Assembly (NCBI GenBank): GCA_004555725.1
Contig: SFHC01000002.1
Span: 115,644 to 179,643, forward strand
Source of the DNA: [Eubacterium] saphenum
GTDB lineage: Bacteria > Bacillota > Clostridia > Peptostreptococcales > Anaerovoracaceae
Reading direction: 5' to 3'
Length of the DNA: 64,000 nt
In this document: one piece after another, positions 8,847 through 16,635 of the stretch
Layout: every line of letters begins with the position of its first letter
Numbering within the stretch: position 1 is the stretch's first letter
Translations under genes and position numbers: made by a program
Notes under the pieces: model-generated
Told to the model about the DNA's origin: nothing
The model's input: the letters and a program-made list of their open reading frames with translations, nothing else
Database searches by the model: none

Positions 8847-9395
8847 TTAAAATACCTTTGAAGCCAAAATCGCGAAGCGGCGTTTCATATGGTTGGCGTC
8901 AAAGTCATAATCTCTGAGGAAATACGTCATGATCAGTCCCAGGAAATCACCGATAAGCATGGTGCAGAGATTATGCTTCTCATCCGTGCTCAGCTCCGGA
9001 TCCATGTTATCCTCCAGCATCTTGAGGAGCCCCTTGTACATTTCTTTTTCTTCATCCGTAACCAGCACTGTAGTAATCAGCTTGGTGGTCAGAACCGGAT
9101 ATTTACATGCATCATCGATCATCCGGTTCATCAGGCTCATGATCAGTTCCCGTCCCTCCAGACGCGAAGTCTCATAGTAATCTTCCAGATTCTGATACTC
9201 TTCATCAGCAAGCGCCAGCAGCAAGTCATTGATTGTCGGGAAATGATTGAAGATCGTCGTTCTTGACATTCCTGCTTCTTCCGCAATATCGTTAAACGTG
9301 GCTCTCTGCAGACCCTCTTTTTCAAACAGCGACTTCGCCGCATCCATAATCGCCTGCCTGTTTCTTGCTTTTTTCCCCCATACTCTGCTGCTCAT
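8847..9395 (-). CDS. TetR-family transcriptional regulator
   Basis: 182 residues. The N-terminal TetR helix-turn-helix is clear: NRQAIMDAAKSLFEKEGLQRATFNDIAEEAGMSRTTIFNHFPTINDLLLALA (about residues 12-60). The C-terminal helical ligand domain is divergent. It is probably a repressor of its own gene and of a neighbour. The P-type ATPase downstream on the same strand is the nearest candidate, separated by about 185 bases. Ribosome binding site AAAGGG eight bases before the ATG. Confidence 0.9.
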   Translation of the reverse strand: MSSRVWGKKARNRQAIMDAAKSLFEKEGLQRATFNDIAEEAGMSRTTIFNHFPTINDLLLALADEEYQNLEDYYETSRLEGRELIMSLMNRMIDDACKYPVLTTKLITTVLVTDEEKEMYKGLLKMLEDNMDPELSTDEKHNLCTMLIGDFLGLIMTYFLRDYDFDANHMKRRFAILASKVF

Positions 9396-10006
9396 GCTCC
9401 ATCCCTTTCCGGTTTTCTTTCACCCTCGCAGAACATCACTGCTGCTCAGCAAGGCAGTCTGTCTTTTTCTGAAAGAACACCTCTTACAAACAAGTACTCC
9501 CATCTAACATAAAAATGAATACTTGCAGATACATCACATTTATCATTTATTAAATTCTCTCACAATTGAACGGATTTTACAACACTGAGTTGCGAAAATC
9601 ATGTAAAATTCAAGAATCCGCCACATTTTTTCGTACTGAAGACACAACAATTCTGTTACTCAAACAAAAATGAAAAAAATACCCCTGTGTACGCATATAA
9701 TTATTCAACGATTATACGCCATTTTTATAATAATGTTCACGTCCCTGACGCTCCCGATCGGTGATTATTTACTCACCCGCTCTCATCACGCCTGAAACAT
9801 ACCCCTCCAATCCAGATTTTCCGGCAATCCTGCCTCCAGGAACGACCATATTTTGCCGATAAATCCCGCAATACATACATACAATCATTCATTCTCCGGA
9901 CCCTTAGAATGTTATGGCCGTGCATACAGGAAACACCGCGGCAGCATAAAAATGCGCGGCCATCCGGCCGCGCACATGTCATTCACATTCTGTCACCACA
10001 AAATGC
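9396..10006. other. 611-bp gene-free, AT-rich region
   Basis: No credible coding frame. From about 9490 to 9770 it is strongly AT-rich. On the minus strand TTGTGA, 17 bases, TAAATG (9537-9565) is a possible tetR promoter. CAAGTA (9490s) and TACTTG (9520s) form a loose inverted repeat that could be an operator. The right end holds the tyrS terminator. I see nothing else. Confidence 0.4.
9946..9974 (-). terminator. Intrinsic terminator after tyrS
   Basis: Perfect 9-bp stem TGCGCGGCC / GGCCGCGCA with a four-base loop, followed on the minus strand by TTTTTAT. Lies about 30 bases beyond the tyrS stop. Confidence 0.9.
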
Positions 10007-11341
10007 CTATTTCAGCACAACTTTGATGACTTTCTTTTTACCTTTGCGCAGAATCAGAGATCCGTCCTCTTTGAATGCGTCTTCGCGGATCGCAGTCTTT
10101 GGATCGGTGATCTTCTCTCCGTTAATCGATACACCGCCCTGTTCTACACTTCTGCGCGCTTCGCTGTTGCTCGGAGCCAGTCCGACTTCCTTCAGCAAAG
10201 TCAGAACGCCCTTTCCTTCACCTTCAAATTCAGAGCGCTTCATCTCCGCCTTCGGCAGATTATCCGACATTGCGTCGCCTCCGAACGCGGAACGAGCCGC
10301 TTCCTGCGCCTCTTCTGCTGCCTGTTCTCCGTGCACCATCTTGGTAACCTCGTAAGCGAGAATCTCTTTTGCGTGATTGATCTCAGAACCCTTCAGGGAA
10401 GAAAGTCTCTCAATTTCATCCATCGGCAGGAAGGTCAGCATACGCAGGCACTTATTGACATCCAGGTCGCCTACATTTCTCCAGTACTGGTAGAATTCGT
10501 ACGGAGATGTACGGTCCGGAGAGAGCCACAGCGCACCTTTTCCGGTCTTTCCCATTTTCTTTCCTTCGCTGTTGGTCAGAAGCGCGAAGGTCATGCCGTA
10601 TACATCCTTGCCGATCTCTTTCTTTGTCAGATTGATTCCGGCGATAATGTTGGACCACTGGTCGTTTCCGCCGAACTCCATCTTCAGGTCAAAGTCCCTG
10701 GCCATGACGAAGAAGTCATACGCCTGCATCAGCATGTATCCGAACTCAAAGAAGGAAAGTCCGTTCTCTCTTTCCATTCTCAGCTTAAACGCCTCAGAAC
10801 GAAGCATCGTGTTGACGTTGAAGTCCTTACCGATGGTGCGCATAAACTCTACAAAGTTAAGATTGCGCAGCCATTTTCCGTTATTCAGGCTGATCGCTTT
10901 CCCCGGCTCTGGCTCCTTGGTCAGGTGCCCCGGAACGAACACACCTTCATTGCCGACATACTGAACTTCATCATCGAACGGCAGGAAACGGTCAAACAGC
11001 TTCTTGAACTGCTCGCAGTTATGATCGATTGTATCGGTGTCCATGAGTTTTCTCATGTCTGTTCTTCCCGACGGATCGCCGATCATTCCCGTACCGCCGC
11101 CCAGCAGCGCGACCGGTGTATGGCCGTACTTCAGCATGTAGGACAGAATGATGATCTGCATAAAATGACCGACATGCAGACAGTCCGCCGTCGGATCAAA
11201 ACCAATGTAGAACTTGATTTTCTCTTTCCCCAGAAGGTCTCTTACCGCCTCTTCATTCGTGACCTGCTCGATGAAGCCTCTTTCCTTCAGCACATCGTAG
11301 ACATTGCTGTGCTGACTGATGTTGTCAGGAATCTGAATCAT
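10007..11341 (-). CDS. tyrS: Tyrosyl-tRNA synthetase
   Basis: 444 residues. Class I synthetase that charges tRNA-Tyr with tyrosine in the cytosol. Visible motifs are the HIGH equivalent HVGH in DPTADCLHVGHFMQ, the GGGTGMIGDPSGR loop, the tyrosine pocket NTMLRSEAFKLRME.., GGNDQWSNI, and the KMSKS equivalent KMGKTGKG. A C-terminal S4-like RNA-binding domain (EVGLAPSNSEARRSVEQGGVSINGEKI) completes the bacterial type. Ribosome binding site AAAGGA. A hairpin lies in its leader, but no T-box signature was found. A strong terminator follows. Confidence 0.98.
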   Translation of the reverse strand: MIQIPDNISQHSNVYDVLKERGFIEQVTNEEAVRDLLGKEKIKFYIGFDPTADCLHVGHFMQIIILSYMLKYGHTPVALLGGGTGMIGDPSGRTDMRKLMDTDTIDHNCEQFKKLFDRFLPFDDEVQYVGNEGVFVPGHLTKEPEPGKAISLNNGKWLRNLNFVEFMRTIGKDFNVNTMLRSEAFKLRMERENGLSFFEFGYMLMQAYDFFVMARDFDLKMEFGGNDQWSNIIAGINLTKKEIGKDVYGMTFALLTNSEGKKMGKTGKGALWLSPDRTSPYEFYQYWRNVGDLDVNKCLRMLTFLPMDEIERLSSLKGSEINHAKEILAYEVTKMVHGEQAAEEAQEAARSAFGGDAMSDNLPKAEMKRSEFEGEGKGVLTLLKEVGLAPSNSEARRSVEQGGVSINGEKITDPKTAIREDAFKEDGSLILRKGKKKVIKVVLK

Positions 11342-11367
11342 TACTAAATTTCCTTTCTATCACGCAC

Positions 11368-11412
11368 TTCAGAACCACGGCATCTTTCTTTTATGCCATC
11401 TGTGATTCTGAA
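11368..11412 (-). promoter_or_regulatory. Extended hairpin in the tyrS leader
   Basis: On the minus strand TTCAGAATCAC pairs with GTGGTTCTGAA (one G-T pair), and inside it GGCAT pairs with ATGCC, leaving a short loop. It sits 26-70 bases upstream of the tyrS ATG and ends close to the ribosome binding site. No T run follows, so it is not a normal terminator. The T-box core sequence is absent. Confidence 0.5.
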
Positions 11413-11557
11413 CGCGGATTCTGTTTATCTATGTGCAGATATACGCCCTGCCCGGCGTCCGGACGCCGTGCTCTTTCCGAAGCGGCATCCGGCTATGATC
11501 AGGCGGAGGATGCTTCATCTCAGTCAAGCCGCCATCCGCTGAACAATCATTAGACCG

Positions 11558-12187
11558 TTATTTGGTGCCGTACAGACGGTCTCCGGCATCGCCGAGTCCC
11601 GGAACGATGTACGCATCCTCATTCAGATGGTCATCCTTGGCGGCAATATAGATGTCAACATCCGGATGCGCCTTCTGCAGCGCCTCAATTCCCTCCGGAG
11701 CTGCGATCAGGCACATAAATGTAATATCCTTACCGCCGCGCTTCTTAATAAAATCAATGGCAGCTGCCGCACTTCCGCCTGTCGCGAGCATCGGATCCAC
11801 GACAAAGATTTTTCTGTGTTCAATATCTGTCGGGAGCTTGCAGTAATATTCCACCGGCTGGTGCGTCTCCGGATCACGGTAAAGACCGACATGGCCTACT
11901 TTTGCGTTCGGAATCAGTGAAAGCATGCCGTCAACAAATCCGAGACCTGCCCTCAGGATCGGAACAATCGCGACATCCTCACCCTTCAGCATCTTGGTCT
12001 TGGTCTTGCAGATCGGCGTTTCAATTTCCACTTCTTCCAGAGGAAGATCTCTGGTTGCCTCAAATCCCATCAGCATTGCAACTTCTGTAGCAAGTTCACG
12101 GAATTCCTTGACCGTAGTTGTCTTCATACGCATCAATGAAACCTTATGCTGAATCAGCGGATGATCAAAAACATATACCTTACCCAT
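11558..12187 (-). CDS. upp: Uracil phosphoribosyltransferase
   Basis: 209 residues from the ATG at 12187, supported by AAAGGAGAG; an upstream in-frame ATG lacks this. Salvages uracil with PRPP to give UMP in the cytosol. Diagnostic stretches are VYVFDHPLIQHKVSLMR at the start, VPILRAGLGFVDGM, the PRPP loop FVVDPMLATGGSAAAAI, and the C-terminal IVPGLGDAGDRLYGTK that binds uracil. It follows rpiB by 19 bases, the usual clostridial order. Confidence 0.98.
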   Translation of the reverse strand: MGKVYVFDHPLIQHKVSLMRMKTTTVKEFRELATEVAMLMGFEATRDLPLEEVEIETPICKTKTKMLKGEDVAIVPILRAGLGFVDGMLSLIPNAKVGHVGLYRDPETHQPVEYYCKLPTDIEHRKIFVVDPMLATGGSAAAAIDFIKKRGGKDITFMCLIAAPEGIEALQKAHPDVDIYIAAKDDHLNEDAYIVPGLGDAGDRLYGTK

Positions 12188-12206
12188 AAATGCTCTCCTT
12201 TCCGCT

Positions 12207-12641
12207 TTACATCTCATTCAGTTCATCAATTCTTCTGGAATGGCGTCCGCCGCCGACAAACTCGGTGTTCAGCCATTCATCGGTCATCTTGATCGCAAGG
12301 TCAGGGTCGGTTGTTCTTCCGCCCATAGCAAGGATATTGGCATCATTATGCTCTTTTGCCATATGTGCCATTTCCACGGAAGTTACCAGTGCGCAGCGTA
12401 CGCCTTTCACCTTATTCGCCGCCATGGAAATTCCGATTCCCGTTCCGCAGAAAACCATTCCCAGATCGCCTTCACCAGCCATCAGAGCTTCTCCGCATTT
12501 ATGTCCATAGATCGGATAATCCACAGATTCCTCAGAATAAGTGCCGAGATCCTTTACCTCAATTCCTTTCTCTTTCAGATGTTCTGCAACCTTGAGCTTT
12601 AGCTCATAGCCTGCGTGATCGCTTGCCACTACAATCGTCAT
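12207..12641 (-). CDS. rpiB: Ribose-5-phosphate isomerase B
   Basis: 144 residues, full length. Interconverts ribose 5-phosphate and ribulose 5-phosphate in the non-oxidative pentose phosphate pathway. It begins with the RpiB signature IVVASDHAGYELK. The active-site cysteine lies in VFCGTGIGISMAANK. HNDANILAMGGR and the C-terminal GGRHSRRIDELN also fit. AGGAGG ribosome binding site. It lies between the Sua5 gene and upp, probably one transcript supplying PRPP and nucleotides. Confidence 0.97.
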   Translation of the reverse strand: MTIVVASDHAGYELKLKVAEHLKEKGIEVKDLGTYSEESVDYPIYGHKCGEALMAGEGDLGMVFCGTGIGISMAANKVKGVRCALVTSVEMAHMAKEHNDANILAMGGRTTDPDLAIKMTDEWLNTEFVGGGRHSRRIDELNEM

Positions 12642-12674
12642 ACTGGTTCCTCCTGCTTTTCATCAACTATGCAA

Positions 12675-13673
12675 TTATACTTCTTTAATATTGAATCCTG
12701 CCGACTTCAGCATCCGGTTCATCACCGAAAAACCTTCTCCCTGCTCCGGCAGAGCTGTCGCCAGAATGATATCCACATTCTCTTTATCCGCTTCTCTGAG
12801 TCTGGCATAAATCTCATGCGCCGCCAGCTCAGACTGATTTTCGGAAAATGCGATGACACAGACCTTTTCTCCGGCCTGCTCATGTTTCTTCTTTTCTTCT
12901 TCAATCGCCGCCATCACACGGTCGTGTTCTCCCTGAAAGAGGATCATCGGCGCGTTCGGCGCGTAATGTTTATACTTCTGTCCCGGAGCTTTCGGCTTGA
13001 AATCGCCTCTTGCCGGATCGGGACGGACATTCAGCGTGCTGTCCAGAAGAACGCGCCTGCCGAGCACTTCCTCAAACTGAGCTCTGGTGATCATGCCCGG
13101 ACGCAGAATCATCGGCTCTTCAGAAGACATATCAATGATCGTCGATTCTATCCCGACTCTGCACGGACCGCCGTCAAGCACAGCATCGATTCTGCCGTCC
13201 ATATCATCCATGACGTGCTGAGCCGTCGTCGGGCTCGGCTTGCCGGACAAGTTGGCGCTCGGTCCCGCAAGCGGCCGCGATCTGCGGATCAGCTCTCTGG
13301 TCAGATCACTGTCCGGCATGCGCATGCCTGCCGTCGGCAGGCCGGCCGTTGTCACCGGCGGAATGATGTCTGCGGCCGGAACGATCATCGTCATCGGCCC
13401 CGGCCAGAATGCGTCCATAAGCTTTTTCATATCCTCCGTAACACGCGGGCAGAGAGAATAAACATCCTCCTGCTCGGCAATGGTCACAATAGTCGGATTG
13501 TCATTTGGACGTCCCTTTGCGATATATATTTTCTCTACCGCTTCTGCATTCAGCGCGTCTGCGCCGAGCCCGTACACCGTTTCCGTCGGGAATGCCACCA
13601 GGCCTCCTGCACGGATAATCGAAGCGGCAGTGTCCAGGTCCTCATTCGTCCCTTTGAGGAGCTTTGTCTTCAT
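12675..13673 (-). CDS. Threonylcarbamoyl-AMP synthase (Sua5 type)
   Basis: 332 residues. The N-terminal YrdC fold (about 1-200) has GGLVAFPTETVYGLGADAL, KGRPNDNP, the WPGPMTMIVP motif and SRPLAGPSANLSGKPSPTTAQHV. A C-terminal Sua5 domain (about 230-332) makes it the long form rather than the short TsaC form. It makes threonylcarbamoyl-AMP from threonine, bicarbonate and ATP, the first step of the t6A37 modification of tRNAs reading ANN codons. Part of the prfA-Sua5-rpiB-upp run. Confidence 0.95.
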   Translation of the reverse strand: MKTKLLKGTNEDLDTAASIIRAGGLVAFPTETVYGLGADALNAEAVEKIYIAKGRPNDNPTIVTIAEQEDVYSLCPRVTEDMKKLMDAFWPGPMTMIVPAADIIPPVTTAGLPTAGMRMPDSDLTRELIRRSRPLAGPSANLSGKPSPTTAQHVMDDMDGRIDAVLDGGPCRVGIESTIIDMSSEEPMILRPGMITRAQFEEVLGRRVLLDSTLNVRPDPARGDFKPKAPGQKYKHYAPNAPMILFQGEHDRVMAAIEEEKKKHEQAGEKVCVIAFSENQSELAAHEIYARLREADKENVDIILATALPEQGEGFSVMNRMLKSAGFNIKEV

Positions 13674-13696
13674 GGTCTTCTGCCTTCTTTCTCCGA

Positions 13697-14761
13697 TTAA
13701 AATTCGTTCATTTTGCGCGCCTGATCGTCGGCGTTCAGCGCATCGATAATTTCATCCAGGTCGCCGTCCATGATCTGATCCAGTTTATAGAGAGTCAGTC
13801 CGATACGGTGATCCGATACACGGCCCTGCGGATAGTTGTAGGTGCGGATACGCTCACTGCGGTCTCCGGTTCCAACCTGATCTCTTCTTTCTGATGCGAT
13901 CTTGGCATTCTGCTCCTGCTGCATTTTGTCATAAACTCTCGCCTTCAGAACTTTCATCGCCTTTTCGCGGTTCTTGATCTGAGACTTCTCATCCTGGCAG
14001 GTGACCACAATTCCTGTCGGAAGATGGGTCATACGAACTGCAGAATCGGTCGTATTGACACACTGTCCTCCGTTTCCGGACGCGCGGTACACATCCACCT
14101 TGACATCGTTCGGATCGATGTGGACTTCCACATCCTCCACTTCCGGCAGTACTGCGACCGTCGCCGTAGACGTATGGATTCTTCCGGATGTCTCTGTCTC
14201 CGGGACTCTCTGGACACGGTGCACGCCGCTCTCAAATTTCAGGCGGGAGAATGCTCCTTTTCCTTTAATCAGCATATCCGCTTCCTTTACGCCTCCGATG
14301 CCGATTTCATTCATGCTGAGGATTTCTGTCTTAAATCCGTGGCGCTCCGCGTAACGTGTGTACATACGCAGCAGATCCGCCGCGAACAGAGCCGCCTCAT
14401 CTCCGCCGGCTCCGCCCCTGATCTCCATGATAACGTTCTTATCATCATTCGGATCCTTAGGAATCAGGAGAATTTTCAACTCCTTAGTAAGCCTTTCCAG
14501 ATTGTCCTCCTGCTCGCTGACCTCTTCCTTGGCCATCTCACGCATTTCCTCATCCGATTCATCTTCCAGCATCTGCTTCGCGAACTCGAGCTCTTCCTTT
14601 GCCTGTGAATACTCCTTATATTTCTCCACAATAGGCTCCATTTCGCCCATTTCTTTCATATACTTCTGCCAAACACTCTGATTGGCAATAATCTCCGGAT
14701 CAGCAACCTTTTTGGTCAGATCCTCGTATTTCTCAACTACAGATCCCAGTTTTTCAAACAT
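13697..14761 (-). CDS. prfA: Peptide chain release factor 1
   Basis: 354 residues from the ATG at 14761 (GGAGAG six bases upstream), matching the usual RF1 length; an upstream ATG gives an unsupported extension. Recognises UAA and UAG and triggers peptide release. The GGQ loop is in ASGNGGQCVNTTDSAVRMTHLPTGI, preceded by HTSTATVAVLPE, and the C-terminus has GDRSERIRTYNYPQGRVSDHRI. Its glutamine methylase PrmC is encoded nearby at 18334-19245, separated here by three other genes instead of adjacent. RF1 does not read UGA, so it does not compete with the Sec recoding in this window. Confidence 0.98.
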   Translation of the reverse strand: MFEKLGSVVEKYEDLTKKVADPEIIANQSVWQKYMKEMGEMEPIVEKYKEYSQAKEELEFAKQMLEDESDEEMREMAKEEVSEQEDNLERLTKELKILLIPKDPNDDKNVIMEIRGGAGGDEAALFAADLLRMYTRYAERHGFKTEILSMNEIGIGGVKEADMLIKGKGAFSRLKFESGVHRVQRVPETETSGRIHTSTATVAVLPEVEDVEVHIDPNDVKVDVYRASGNGGQCVNTTDSAVRMTHLPTGIVVTCQDEKSQIKNREKAMKVLKARVYDKMQQEQNAKIASERRDQVGTGDRSERIRTYNYPQGRVSDHRIGLTLYKLDQIMDGDLDEIIDALNADDQARKMNEF

Positions 14762-14961
14762 AGTCTTCTCTCCTGCCTGCCGCACTCCCGGCGGCTTCTC
14801 TAACTTCATATTTTAACATACTGATTTTCGATTGTCACCCACATCGCCCGGCGCGGACATACGGTCTCATCAGCCGCAGCGATAAAGGAAAAGTGCGCTT
14901 TCTGCTCCATTATACGGAGAAAAAACGCACTTCAAAAAGCCCTCATGAACGGATTTTTTCA

Positions 14962-14990
14962 GAAAACCGGGCCCAGTTTCTGCAGCCCGG
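14962..14990 (-). terminator. Terminator after the ATP-grasp gene
   Basis: Minus-strand stem CCGGGC / GCCCGG with a loop of about 12 bases, followed by TTTTC, about 45 bases after the stop. A second, weaker hairpin (AGTGCG / CGCACT, 14889-14932) follows. Confidence 0.65.
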
Positions 14991-15032
14991 CATTCTGTTC
15001 TTCATGCTGTTCACGACGGCATATTCAATTCG

Positions 15033-16070
15033 CTAGTACTGGAAGCTCGGCACAATCTTCTTCAGCGTCGGAATGATTCCGATTCCTCCCGGCGTCTGTC
15101 CCGGAAGCTGCCAGAAATCATGCGCACAGTAGTTGTTTCCCTCAATGATTGCCGGTCCGGTCGGTGTAATTGCAACGTCCCAGCCGATATAACGCATCTG
15201 CGGAACAACCATAGCCGCATTCAGCACCATTTCCTTTGCTTCTTTAAAATACGGCGTCTTAAATCCGATCAGCGGGTAACCGGAGAACGGATGCTCCGTA
15301 TAGAGCTTGTCAGAAGTCGTCTCTCCCGGGTGAGCCGGATACAGGAATGTTCCGTCTTCCAGGTCAACCGGTCCGTGAACGCCGTAGTTGTCTACGATAC
15401 GCTTATTATTGCCGAATTTCTGAACCGCGTAAATCAGATGCGGCTTTCCGTCATCGCCGATCAGCGTAATCATACGCATGCAGTTTACAGAATACGGATA
15501 TACTTTTGCCAGATCAGGATGGTTGACAATGCAGTCCTCCAGAGTCCCGAATCCCTTGGCCTTTACATATTCGTAGAATGCCTCTTCATCGTCAAAATTA
15601 TCCGGGTCAAGGAGTTCCGCTCCTCTTCCGCATGTCAGGTCGCGCATCTTCGCAAAGATCTTCTGATTCTGCTCCTTTTTATGGTTGTAGAATTCCACAA
15701 CCTCATCGCGGGATGCCTCAAGCATGTCGATCGACTCTCTGCCGATATAATCCTTAAATACCTTATTAAACTCATCTTTATTATCAAAGATGTGCGCGTA
15801 TGTCTCGTCATTATACTGCGAGATCAGTTTCTTGCTTCTGAAACGTGTCAGATATGTATCTCTCTGCGCATCCGTCAGGTTGTAAAACTGGAAAATAATA
15901 TAGTCGTAATATCCAGCATCAAACTTGCGCATGCAGTGAAGAATCTCTCTTACGCAGCGTGCCTTGCTATAGCCGGAGCGCTCATGAGCGGTATTCACTA
16001 CATCATTAAACTTAGCAAAGCTCGCATTCTTGAAAACTCTGAGCCTGTAACTCAATTTATTCTCTGCCAT
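15033..16070 (-). CDS. Sugar-transfer-associated ATP-grasp protein
   Basis: 345 residues. The C-terminal two thirds match the ATP-grasp family found next to sugar-transfer and polysaccharide genes: SVNCMRMITLIGDDGKPHLIYAVQKFG, NYGVHGPVDLEDGTFL, GYDVAITPTGPAIIEGN-like GWDVAITPTGPAIIEGNNY and FWQLPGQTPGGIG. The acidic EGN near the end would bind Mg-ATP. The reaction is probably an ATP-dependent ligation of a carboxylate to an amine, with unknown substrates. It has its own strong promoter (16171-16197) and terminator. It is inserted between rpmE and prfA, which are usually closer together. Confidence 0.8.
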   Translation of the reverse strand: MAENKLSYRLRVFKNASFAKFNDVVNTAHERSGYSKARCVREILHCMRKFDAGYYDYIIFQFYNLTDAQRDTYLTRFRSKKLISQYNDETYAHIFDNKDEFNKVFKDYIGRESIDMLEASRDEVVEFYNHKKEQNQKIFAKMRDLTCGRGAELLDPDNFDDEEAFYEYVKAKGFGTLEDCIVNHPDLAKVYPYSVNCMRMITLIGDDGKPHLIYAVQKFGNNKRIVDNYGVHGPVDLEDGTFLYPAHPGETTSDKLYTEHPFSGYPLIGFKTPYFKEAKEMVLNAAMVVPQMRYIGWDVAITPTGPAIIEGNNYCAHDFWQLPGQTPGGIGIIPTLKKIVPSFQY

Positions 16071-16170
16071 TTTTTCTCCTCTGCCTCTGATGCCGCCCGT
16101 CTCCTCCGCGCCGTTCCAACTGCGGCCCGTAAAGCGGACGTTCTCCTTATCTCTCTGTTGATTCCGAAAT

Positions 16171-16197
16171 ATTATACCATAAAATAATTTTCGTCAA
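16171..16197 (-). promoter_or_regulatory. Promoter of the ATP-grasp gene
   Basis: Minus strand TTGACG, 15-base spacer, perfect TATAAT. The spacer is slightly short. About 100 bases upstream of the start codon. Confidence 0.65.
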
Positions 16198-16253
16198 CAT
16201 ATATTCTCAAACCGAGGGGGAAGTCATTTCCACACCCCGGATTCAAAGCCATG

Positions 16254-16279
16254 AAAAAAGCCGGAAGGAACTTCCGGCT
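16254..16279 (-). terminator. Intrinsic terminator after rpmE
   Basis: AGCCGGAAG / CTTCCGGCT perfect stem with a three-base loop, followed on the minus strand by TTTTTTC. Confidence 0.92.
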
Positions 16280-16303
16280 GATCTTTCTTCTGCAGGTCGA
16301 GGA

Positions 16304-16501
16304 TTAAAGACCGTATTTCTGCTTAAACTTCTCGACACGTCCGCCACGGTTGGCAAACTTCTGCTGTCCTGTAAAGAACGGATGACACGCTGAGCACACA
16401 TCAAGTCTCATTTCCGGTTTGGTCGACTTGGTCATAAATGTATTTCCGCATGCGCAAGTTACTTTACAGTCCACATACTTAGGATGGATTCCTTCCTTCA
16501 T
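16304..16501 (-). CDS. rpmE: 50S ribosomal protein L31 (zinc form)
   Basis: 65 residues. Begins MKEGIHPKY and carries the zinc-binding cysteines CKVTCAC...CSAC, so this is the C+ type that also stores zinc. The C-terminal GRVEKFKQKYGL is typical. It has its own promoter (16571-16600) and terminator, so it forms a single-gene unit inside the rho-prfA region. Confidence 0.97.
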   Translation of the reverse strand: MKEGIHPKYVDCKVTCACGNTFMTKSTKPEMRLDVCSACHPFFTGQQKFANRGGRVEKFKQKYGL

Positions 16502-16570
16502 GCTTGTTCCCCTCTTTCTCTGTGAGGCGGTGCCTCAGCAGTTATTTCGCTTTACTACAACAGCTTATCA

Positions 16571-16600
16571 ATGATATCACGATTCTGCCTGCTTCGTCAA
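16571..16600 (-). promoter_or_regulatory. Promoter of rpmE
   Basis: Minus strand TTGACG, 18-base spacer, TATCAT, about 70 bases upstream of the rpmE start. Confidence 0.6.
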
Positions 16601-16635
16601 GATCTATCTCTGACAAAATTTTACAGGCAAGGGAT

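Noticed and set aside
9773..9982. 69-codon minus-strand frame after tyrS
   Set aside because: Runs through the tyrS terminator, has no ribosome binding site and an implausible residue mix.
11342..11557. T-box riboswitch before tyrS
   Set aside because: No AGGGTGG-ACCGCG-like core and no specifier/antiterminator layout; only a simple hairpin.
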